DNA of 64,000 nucleotides from JBBATK01 sp044228685 (GTDB taxonomy: Bacteria; Bacteroidota; Ignavibacteria; Kapaibacteriales; NICIL-2): positions 25,496 through 89,495 of the forward strand of contig JBGAUL010000019.1 in the NCBI GenBank assembly GCA_044228685.1, written 5' to 3'. Made by a program: the position numbers and the translations under genes. The notes beneath the pieces are model-generated. The model made no database searches and was not told where the DNA came from. It saw only the letters and a list, made by a program, of their open reading frames with translations. Shown here one piece after another: positions 24,333 to 32,036 of the stretch. Within the stretch, counting starts at the first letter, position 1, and each line of letters begins with the position of its first letter.

Positions 24333-27300
24333 TTAATGAACGACGATCAGCTTGCTGACGATTGACTCGCTTCCGATCTGAAGACGAAGCAGGTACACTC
24401 CATCCGGCCAGTTCGAGCAATCAACTTGCAAGGTGTACTTGTGTCCGGAGAGCACGGTCTGATTGAAGAACTGCTCGGTAAAGCTTCCGCTAACCGCGTG
24501 AGCATCGATCTGCGCTATTCCGCTATTGTGACATACAAATGAGATCGTTGCCGTTGAATTCGTCGGATTCGGGTAAATATTCACTGCACCATCTTCGACA
24601 TCTGATGCGCTTTCATCGTCCGCCTCGATCTTCGAGCTCTGGCAGGAATAGCCAAATCCGGCAAAGATTCGACATTGGTCAAAGCCATTGACAATGGAAT
24701 TGACGGCAGTATTGATCTCACCAAGGCTTGGGTCTCCGTAACTCGGTGAGTATGTGCCGCCCAGCGCCTTATTCGCAAGAGTCAGCAGATCATTGACTGT
24801 GTTGTTTGAGCCGAGGTAGTTCACAACAGACTGCGGAACGGAGAAGCTGCTCTTTGTTCCCGGGATCGCTGTACCATTGCTGCATGTCGTTGCATCATAA
24901 GTGTACAGAGTGTTGTTTGTAATTGCAACTGAACCAAGTGAAGCATCCAAGCGCTTGCTCAGAGCCAAAGCAATCTCGTTACCAAGCAGCGTGCGTTTGA
25001 AGTCGGCACCGCTTAAATACGAGCTGCCGGTCGCGTTAGCGCAACTAACATTGCCCGACGGTAACATTGTAGACGAACCGCTTGCCGGAAGTTTCGAACG
25101 CAAGCAGCTTGCTTCGTTCGTGCCAATCGTGATCTTACGACTTCCATCTCCATTTACCAGCGCTGAACTCAGCGCATTGCTCATCAAGGTTGAGCTACTG
25201 CTACCGTTGCATGCTTGCGCATTGGAGCTCGACCAGAAGCCTTGTGAGTAGGTACAGTGTTCTTCGCATGACGAGCTGATCGTGCGTGTACATGTGCTGC
25301 TGTAACCAGTGTAAGTGTTTGTCACTGTAAGGGTGAATACACCCGTTGTGCCACTGGTACCGGCTTTATATGTGATGTTATTTGAGTTCTGTCCACAAAC
25401 AATCTGCCATGAGTTATTCGAGGATGAAACTGACCACGAATACTGATTTGCGTTGGATGTTGTTGCTGAGAGCGTGTAGCCACTGATACCGCAGATCGGT
25501 GTTTCAGATGGAGTGTTGATTGAACAGCTTGGCACGTTGTACACGGTCAGAATACCATTGACAAGGTTCAGAGAATAGTTAGTAGCAGAGTCGCATTTGG
25601 TGACAATCTGATACTGACCGGCTGACGATGCAGCTGTAGCATTGGTTGTAGCTGTTGGTGTTGGAACACTTGAAGGACCATCGTTGTTCGCAAAACCATT
25701 GTAGCTAAAGGTAAACGTCGGGTTTGCGGTGCCCACAGGTCTGGACTTATTGTCGGCAGTGATTGTGAGTGATTTCTTGACAATGTTCAATGTACCGTCA
25801 TGAGGAATAATGTTGTAGTTCGTCGCTAAACCACCGCTCAAAGCGATTGTATATGTGCCAACACTGGAGTACTTCGTTGCACTCGTGTTAGCCGTTGGGG
25901 CTGTGATTGACGATGGACTGTCAGGTGACACAAAACCAGAGTACGAAAGCGTGAAGCTTGGATTGTCCGTACCATAGGTCTTGGTCTTGTTGTCTGCTGT
26001 CACATCAAGATCTTTCTTTCCTACATGCAAGGTGCCATTGACAAGATGCAGATTGTAGTTGCTTGCACTTCCGTTACTCAGGGCAATTGTATAATCACCA
26101 ACCGGTGAGCCGTTGGTTGCGTTACACTGAATCTGAATTCCACTGACAACGGTTGGTGGATCATTGTTCAACAAACCGTTATAACTGAGTGTGAATTCCG
26201 GATTGGCCTGACCGTAGGTCTTATTCTTATCGTCCGCAGTAACAGTCAAGTCAGCCGGACCGATATGAAGATTGCCATTGCTGAGAATCAAATGATAGTT
26301 GTTGCTGCTGCCATTGCTGAGGCTGATTTCGTAATCACCGACACCACTGAGCTTTGTTGCATTTGTCGAAATGTCAGGCTCTGTAATTGACGAAGGGCCA
26401 TCATTGTTCTCAAAGCCATCGTAGCTGATGCTAAGTGTTGGGTTGTCTTCGCCATAGACCTTTGTCTTGTCGTCAGCACTTGCAAACAGGTCTTTCTTGC
26501 CTACGTGTAGGTCGCCGTCAACATAGGCGAGGTGATAATTCACCGGTGACTTCAGGACAACGCCTGACGGCACGATGTAATAATCGCCGGCAGCGTAGGG
26601 ACCACTTCCTTGATCAACATGCGAAGCATCTTCGACAGCGTATGATGGAGCGGTTTGAATCACGACATCAGGATCATCTTCATAGACATAGCCAGTGATC
26701 GTCGAGCTAAACACCGGTGCAGTACCGTATGTAACACTCTTGTCTTCAGCCGTTACCGTCAACTCTGCTGTGTTGATCGTCAGTGTACCAACTTCATAGG
26801 TCACATCATAATTCGGATCGAGCAACGGCGCAGGTACGATGAGGTGGTTACCAGCATCGGTGCCGGTAATAACGTTGACAGAAACGAATACATTAAGTAC
26901 ATCATCAGCCGGTGCGCTTTCGTCTTCTGCATCAACAATCACAACCAAGTTTGAGTTTGAATTGTCAGCGGTTGCACTGTTTACAACCGATGAACCGTTC
27001 ACAAGATTGCGCGCATTGACCGTAGCAGTTCCGTTTACAAGGTTACGTGCATTGACGAGCGAGCGAGCGTTTACAAGATTGCGTGCACTGACAAGCGTTC
27101 CGTCGTTTGGATTTGTTTGGTAATTGAAGAGTGCGGCTAAACCAACGTCGATTACTGTCGTTGTGTCAAAGGCTACACCGTTAACCAAGTTGCGAGCATT
27201 GACAAGGTTGCGGGCATTTACGAGTGAGCGAGCGCTGGCGATGAAACCAAGGTTTTCGATATCGCTGTTAACCAAAGGACGAGCATTGACCAGGGTTGCA

Positions 27301-30300
27301 TCGTCAATCATGACAACTGCGTTCGAAATACTTGTTTGGTGAGCATCACTCAAGGTATTCAAGAATGCGTTCTGATCTCCTGCGTCGATGTTTGAATTGT
27401 CATAGCTATAGTTAAACGCAATGGCCGTGCCGTCGATCTTCTCACCATAGGTCAGAGTAGTATCGTGAGCCGTAATCGTAACCGGCATCTTGTGAATCGT
27501 CAGCAATCCATCGGTGAAGATGTAGTTGTACAACTCGAGGAAGCCGATATCGGTGGCGTCCATTGCATCAAATGAGTGAGTCTTTGGACGGATATAGTAC
27601 TGACCGATATTCGTTGAGCTCGTAGCAGGCGTTTCATAATAAAGATCGTCGATACCAACTTGTGCCAAACTCAATCCTTGACTTGCCAATGATTGATTGT
27701 CGACGGTAATTGTAGACGTGAGGTCAGGAAGTTTTTCACCGAATTTCTTTGTCTTGTTATCTGCCACAACCTTGATTGTCTTCTTAACCGGATCGAAAAA
27801 TCTCAGTGTGTCCGAATAACCACCATCATTACCGTTCGACGAGATCGAAGGAGTATGAACCTGGATTGGAGGATTACCATTGAATGTTGGTAGCTCGGCG
27901 GTAAGCGTCGTTGGGTCGACATAGGTTGTCGTAATAGCGTCGCCTCGGAATGTCACAACCGATTGATCGGTGAGATATTGTCCGCGAACGGTAATCGTCA
28001 TTGGCTGTGAGCCCGGACGATGCGTTGAGTCAGAAAGAATCAACGAATCAATGCGCGGTTTTGGAGCAGCAAATGTCTGCATAGCCTTAGCCGGATCGAT
28101 AAATCCATAGCCAACTTTATTTGCAACACCAAGCGAATCCATCGGCACACAAGTGCTACGCATGATTGAGCGTACTTGCGATGCCGTCAGAACCGTACTG
28201 TCATATTTCATTTTACCCGAGATCAACAAAGCAGCAGCTCCTGCAGCGTGAGGTGCAGCAGCTGATGTACCGAAGAAGTTCGGGAATGCATCGTTGTCAA
28301 TGTTTGGAGCGCCAAAATTGACGGTGGAATTACCACCGTTTGGTGCACAGAAATCCGGTTTTGATCTCATGACACCATTTACTGCGGTACCACCTGTGGA
28401 ACTAAAGCTTGCCGGTGTTGGAGGATTTACTCCAAACGATGGCGTGTTGAGATACAGTGCTGCACCAACGGTAATGGCACCGGTAGCATTGGCTTGTCCA
28501 ACGATGGTTGAAGTTCCTGTATGATATTCGTTAATAACCGCTTCACCGCGGAAGATGACGTATTTGAAGTGAACGTTTGAGCTTCCTGAAGCGCGAACAA
28601 TCATGATGTTGGTTTGCACTGTGCCAGCTGATTGCGGAACAGTGAAAGGCAAGACTTCAAGCGGGTCGCCGCCGGTGTTAATGCGATTGAAACCAAAGAG
28701 CGTTGTACCGCCGTCAGTTACGAGGTACATATCCAAGTCATTCTGTGTTCCTGTGGTTGTCTGACCATGCGAATAAATCGAGTCAGCCCACTGAAGAACG
28801 ATGGTATAAGAGCCCGGAGGCAAGGTCAAGCTTTGGCGAGTATCTCCACCACCGAAATTATGTGCATTGCCACTTACGCCAGTTGGAGCAGATGTAGGAT
28901 TGAAATCAGCTTCATATGATTTTGAGCCATAGTTACCTGCAGCGCAGAAGTATGCAACCCCCTTTGATGTTACCGAATCAACTGCCTTTGCAACCACGCC
29001 GTCTTGGAAGAATGGCTCAGTGATGTAGGTGATGTCATCAACGATGACATTGCAGCTATCCTGCTCGAGCTCAAGAATTCCTTTTGCAAAGTCGCCAACA
29101 CTGACGAATCCCGTGCGGAAGGCAAGTTTAGCTTTCGGTGCAACATCGTGTACAATTTGGAGCATCGCGCGACCTTCATCAGTGCGAGCGCCATATGGAT
29201 AATCTTTCAACACGTGCACTGCATCCGGATGGTAGCTGTTGCCTGGCAAATCGTCGTTTGAAACGTCAGCCAATGCAAAGTTTCCGGGGATAGAGTTGTA
29301 GCTATCGGATAGCACACCAACTTTAACGCCTTCGCCCTCAGTTGCAAAACCATTGCGAATAAAGTCTGTGCGCTGAGCAACGTCACCAAGCGTGTAGGCA
29401 ACACCTACGCTAGCTACAGGAGGATAGACCGGACGCACGTGATTGACATATTGTGGGATGCTGTCAAGCTTGGCTAAGTGTGCGATTGGATACAAACCAT
29501 AGATAATAAGCGTATCGAAGTCATTTCTTTCAGCATGGGTCATACCATATGGTGCAGTTTGCACAAGACTGAGCAGAGTGTTCGTCTGACCCGCTACTGT
29601 AATAATCTCAATCCACACGCTGTCGTTGTTGATGATGTACACATCAGGTGACGGAGTCGTGGTTGAATCGAAGTGCTCGAACAACGAGGTTAACTCTGAG
29701 CCCTTGAGGTTGTTGACCTTTCCTGAATCGGAAGGAGTGTAACCAGGAACGATACACGGTCCTTCTGTGATCAACGCAACGTCTGTTGCCGTACAACCAC
29801 TTGTAGGATTTGTAACGGTCAATGTATATGTACCAACTGCATTAACGGTTGGTGTGGATGTATTCTGACCGCTAACAATATTGCCACCATTCGATGCAGC
29901 CCAGCTGTAGATCGCACCACTCGTCGTTGAAGATCCGTTGAGTTGACGACTGGTGATGTAGCAGGTGATTTCTTTGTCCGGACCCGCATTTGCTTGCGCC
30001 GAAGCATTGTTCAGTGTTACAACAACCTGATCAGTTGAGCTACAACCATTAACGGTGTCTGTGACGGTGACGGTATAAGTGCCAGCTGCATCGACAACCA
30101 AGTTTGCACTCAAGTTTGAGCCGGTGTAGTGTCCGCCGCCGCTTGCCTGCCAGCTGTATCGAACTCGACTGGAATTCGAGCTAGCATGCAGAGTGAGGGA
30201 GGTACGAACACATGTAAGCGTCGTATCCGGTCCTGCATTTGCACTCGGTGCAGTGTTGTCACTTGTAACCACAGCCTGATCGCTCGCACTACATCCACCA

Positions 30301-31604
30301 CTTACCGTGACGGTGAGTGTGTAGGTACCGTTTGCATCGACGATAGGTGTTGCGGTGTTTGCACCACTAACAATATGACCGCCATTGGAGCTTGTCCAAG
30401 CAAACTGCGCGCCTGAGCTCGATGATGAGCCACTGAGTTGAACACTTGTTTGAGCACAGGTAAGAACTTTGTCTGAACCTGCATTGACATTTGGTGTGGA
30501 ACAGAAATTGAATGCTGCCAATGCGATGGTTGCATTTGCATTCACATCAACTTGTGTGGCACTCCAGAATGCACCGGTGAGGTTGGTTTCTGTTGAATTG
30601 CCTTGACCAAGTAGAATAGCACCGTATGGAGCCCATACGCTACCTTTCCATTCTGATTTACGTCCGCCTGACGTTCCGCCCGCAACAATGAATGAATACG
30701 GTCCAGGTGAATCATCGTCTTGGTCGGTGTTATTGCCATGAACTTCAGTATAGATGCGTGTGGCACTTCCGCCATTGCAGAAATCGATGAAGCTCTTTCC
30801 CATATAAGCAACACCGTGTATCTGAATAATAAAGACACCGGTTGAGCTGTTTTGGAAATTGAAGTTAATCGTGTTGAAGTTTCCGCTGTTGTGAATGTGA
30901 CGGAAGATGTAGGTACCTGGACCGTTGAGCGTGACAGTCTTGCCACCTGTAAGCAACATATCCTTGTATGCACCCGGACTAATCGTAGTTGAATTCGTGA
31001 TATTCGTTGAGCCGTACGAATTGAAGTTTGCGATTCCCGGCATCGAAGGTAAGGTCGGCAGGCTTGGCGTACCGGTTTGGTTGCCACCGGCAGGCGAGGG
31101 ACCGGAGTAGCTAGTTCCGCTTGGATGCTTGACGTAGCCGCTGATCGAACTACCATTTGAGCCAACGACCACATTGCCATTTGAATTGATATTACCGCTG
31201 AGGCTAAACTGTGTTCCAGCCTGAACGATGGTACCACTAGCCGACGCTGTGTTAGCTGCAGCTACACTTCCACCGATAGTGTTGGAGTTTGCAAATAAGA
31301 CCTTGCCGCCGGAATGGACGCTGCCTGAGATAGCAGCGCTACCTTCAGTCTTCACATAAGTGTAGCTTCCGATGTTACCACTGGAAATGGATGCTCCACT
31401 GCCAATGACAACTGCGCAACCTGGAGAGGGCGGAGTACTCTGACCATTTCCCCCGGGACAATTTCCGTTGCCACCAAAAAGCACATACGATCCAATCTGT
31501 TGCTGCTGTGCAAACAACGATACGCTCGTGAGCATTGCTATGCAGCAAAACACTACCGTCATGTAGGCACGCATCGCGCCTGACTTGCTAATTCGCTTCG
31601 TCAT
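24333..31604 (-). CDS. Giant T9SS-secreted mosaic: ice-binding-like, Ig/PKD, subtilisin/S53-like protease, MBG repeats
   Basis: A 2423-residue secreted protein. The signal peptide ends at SLFAQ (about residue 33). Domains in order: a DUF3494/ice-binding-like or choice-of-anchor beta-solenoid region (36-370, with SGSVHSGGKVLF and GAFWSATQVDVN); three Ig/PKD-like repeats each opening NAGSDK/NAGPDT (371-616); a subtilisin/S53-like protease domain (about 755-1150) with Asp in VGVLSDSYNS (near 767), Glu in DEGRAMLQIVHDVAP (near 808) and Ser in GTSAAAPHAAG (near 1114); an IPT/TIG-like domain (1180-1270); seven MBG-type repeats (1272-2018), one with a LVNAR insert; a PKD-like domain; a YSQGFW-containing domain (from 2113); and a T9SS sorting domain (about 2340-2423, IYPNPTNS to LIVVH). 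It probably works on the cell surface as adhesin and/or protease. It is a single-gene unit with its own terminator. Confidence 0.85.
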   Translation of the reverse strand: MTKRISKSGAMRAYMTVVFCCIAMLTSVSLFAQQQQIGSYVLFGGNGNCPGGNGQSTPPSPGCAVVIGSGASISSGNIGSYTYVKTEGSAAISGSVHSGGKVLFANSNTIGGSVAAANTASASGTIVQAGTQFSLSGNINSNGNVVVGSNGSSISGYVKHPSGTSYSGPSPAGGNQTGTPSLPTLPSMPGIANFNSYGSTNITNSTTISPGAYKDMLLTGGKTVTLNGPGTYIFRHIHNSGNFNTINFNFQNSSTGVFIIQIHGVAYMGKSFIDFCNGGSATRIYTEVHGNNTDQDDDSPGPYSFIVAGGTSGGRKSEWKGSVWAPYGAILLGQGNSTETNLTGAFWSATQVDVNANATIALAAFNFCSTPNVNAGSDKVLTCAQTSVQLSGSSSSSGAQFAWTSSNGGHIVSGANTATPIVDANGTYTLTVTVSGGCSASDQAVVTSDNTAPSANAGPDTTLTCVRTSLTLHASSNSSRVRYSWQASGGGHYTGSNLSANLVVDAAGTYTVTVTDTVNGCSSTDQVVVTLNNASAQANAGPDKEITCYITSRQLNGSSTTSGAIYSWAASNGGNIVSGQNTSTPTVNAVGTYTLTVTNPTSGCTATDVALITEGPCIVPGYTPSDSGKVNNLKGSELTSLFEHFDSTTTPSPDVYIINNDSVWIEIITVAGQTNTLLSLVQTAPYGMTHAERNDFDTLIIYGLYPIAHLAKLDSIPQYVNHVRPVYPPVASVGVAYTLGDVAQRTDFIRNGFATEGEGVKVGVLSDSYNSIPGNFALADVSNDDLPGNSYHPDAVHVLKDYPYGARTDEGRAMLQIVHDVAPKAKLAFRTGFVSVGDFAKGILELEQDSCNVIVDDITYITEPFFQDGVVAKAVDSVTSKGVAYFCAAGNYGSKSYEADFNPTSAPTGVSGNAHNFGGGDTRQSLTLPPGSYTIVLQWADSIYSHGQTTTGTQNDLDMYLVTDGGTTLFGFNRINTGGDPLEVLPFTVPQSAGTVQTNIMIVRASGSSNVHFKYVIFRGEAVINEYHTGTSTIVGQANATGAITVGAALYLNTPSFGVNPPTPASFSSTGGTAVNGVMRSKPDFCAPNGGNSTVNFGAPNIDNDAFPNFFGTSAAAPHAAGAAALLISGKMKYDSTVLTASQVRSIMRSTCVPMDSLGVANKVGYGFIDPAKAMQTFAAPKPRIDSLILSDSTHRPGSQPMTITVRGQYLTDQSVVTFRGDAITTTYVDPTTLTAELPTFNGNPPIQVHTPSISSNGNDGGYSDTLRFFDPVKKTIKVVADNKTKKFGEKLPDLTSTITVDNQSLASQGLSLAQVGIDDLYYETPATSSTNIGQYYIRPKTHSFDAMDATDIGFLELYNYIFTDGLLTIHKMPVTITAHDTTLTYGEKIDGTAIAFNYSYDNSNIDAGDQNAFLNTLSDAHQTSISNAVVMIDDATLVNARPLVNSDIENLGFIASARSLVNARNLVNARNLVNGVAFDTTTVIDVGLAALFNYQTNPNDGTLVSARNLVNARSLVNARNLVNGTATVNARNLVNGSSVVNSATADNSNSNLVVIVDAEDESAPADDVLNVFVSVNVITGTDAGNHLIVPAPLLDPNYDVTYEVGTLTINTAELTVTAEDKSVTYGTAPVFSSTITGYVYEDDPDVVIQTAPSYAVEDASHVDQGSGPYAAGDYYIVPSGVVLKSPVNYHLAYVDGDLHVGKKDLFASADDKTKVYGEDNPTLSISYDGFENNDGPSSITEPDISTNATKLSGVGDYEISLSNGSSNNYHLILSNGNLHIGPADLTVTADDKNKTYGQANPEFTLSYNGLLNNDPPTVVSGIQIQCNATNGSPVGDYTIALSNGSASNYNLHLVNGTLHVGKKDLDVTADNKTKTYGTDNPSFTLSYSGFVSPDSPSSITAPTANTSATKYSSVGTYTIALSGGLATNYNIIPHDGTLNIVKKSLTITADNKSRPVGTANPTFTFSYNGFANNDGPSSVPTPTATTNATAASSAGQYQIVTKCDSATNYSLNLVNGILTVYNVPSCSINTPSETPICGISGYTLSATTSNANQYSWSVSSSNNSWQIVCGQNSNNITYKAGTSGTTGVFTLTVTNTYTGYSSTCTRTISSSCEEHCTYSQGFWSSSNAQACNGSSSSTLMSNALSSALVNGDGSRKITIGTNEASCLRSKLPASGSSTMLPSGNVSCANATGSSYLSGADFKRTLLGNEIALALSKRLDASLGSVAITNNTLYTYDATTCSNGTAIPGTKSSFSVPQSVVNYLGSNNTVNDLLTLANKALGGTYSPSYGDPSLGEINTAVNSIVNGFDQCRIFAGFGYSCQSSKIEADDESASDVEDGAVNIYPNPTNSTATISFVCHNSGIAQIDAHAVSGSFTEQFFNQTVLSGHKYTLQVDCSNWPDGVYLLRLQIGSESIVSKLIVVH
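25542..26502 (-). repeat. Four tandem MBG repeats (80 residues each) in the giant protein
   Basis: Four consecutive units of about 240 nt encode copies that begin KKDLFASADDKTKVYG, PADLTVTADDKNKTYG, KKDLDVTADNKTKTYG and KKSLTITADNKSRPVG. Each continues NP-x-F-x-x-SY-x-GF and ends with NY-x-L-x-x-x-NG-x-L-x-V. This is the MBG-type Ig-like fold found in large bacterial surface proteins. Three more divergent copies lie upstream (about 26500-27790). DNA identity between units is moderate, so the array is not a recent amplification. Confidence 0.88.
26976..27298 (-). repeat. LVNAR hexapeptide repeat block inside an MBG domain
   Basis: Residues about 1436-1543 contain roughly a dozen copies of the motif L-V-N-A-R-N/S or L-V-N-G/S-x, in two clusters (LVNARP-LVNSDI-x-ASARS-LVNARN-LVNARN-LVNG, then LVSARN-LVNARS-LVNARN-LVNGTATVNARN-LVNG). 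They split an MBG unit: the first half is AHDTTLTYGEKIDGTA and the second half is NYDVTYEVGTLTINTAE. The codons for LVNAR vary between copies, so the peptide is conserved by selection rather than by recent DNA slippage. A six-residue period with an aliphatic pair could form a short beta-solenoid (inference). Confidence 0.85.
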
Positions 31605-32036
31605 GTGTAATTGTAACTCAAAAGTGACGTAAAAAATCTATGCCGGTGCTTCAATGCACGCAGAACATATGATACTCAAATAGCAGTCTCGTTATCCCGT
31701 GAGGCTGCTTGTCTATTCCAACGTTGTTTACTCAGCACTATCGCCTGTGATTCGATCCAAGCTCTAAGCCGATGTATTTCGCCCAGATAAGTCGGTTAGC
31801 GTCAGGAACAAAGCTAGATAACTCGAGGGTTCTGACAGTGTAAAAAAATGGTCAAAAAGCGCAATACCGTATAATTTCCGTAGAACTACGATTGCTATTT
31901 ATTCAAGCGTCTGCGTAGTTCTACTGATATCATTTTCATTGATACAACATCACTTGAGGTCGTGACCTCAGTCCAAACGCTGAGTGGCCTTTTCGTAGAT
32001 TTGCAATTCGCGACTTTCATCACTTGAATTCATACC
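31605..32036. promoter_or_regulatory. leuS upstream region with repeated palindromes
   Basis: This 430-nt gap lies between the divergent giant gene and leuS and has no gene or tRNA that I can support. GTAGAACTACG (31880-31890) and CGTAGTTCTAC (31914-31924) are perfect complements, and each contains the small palindrome GTAG-N2-CTAC, giving two similar sites 35 bp apart. A 16-bp palindrome TGAGGTC-GT-GACCTCA follows at 31955-31970, and its right arm can instead pair with CTGAG at 31979-31983. TAGATTTG at 31996-32003 fits the Bacteroidota -7 element TAnnTTTG, 33 nt before the leuS ATG, but no matching -33 TTTG is clear. Confidence 0.4.

Noticed and set aside
26976..27298. CRISPR-like short repeats
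   Set aside because: The DNA repeats are in frame, encode the LVNAR peptide with varied codons, and have no uniform spacers; they are coding repeats.
30542..31237. A 231-residue minus-strand frame within the giant mosaic gene
   Set aside because: It lies in another frame of the N-terminal ice-binding-like region; residue composition is Arg/Ser-rich and without domain features, and the frame used by the giant gene is clearly the coding one.
31735..31760. A tRNA-like TTCGATCC element upstream of leuS
   Set aside because: It looks like a T-loop, but no acceptor stem, D-arm or anticodon arm can be formed around it.
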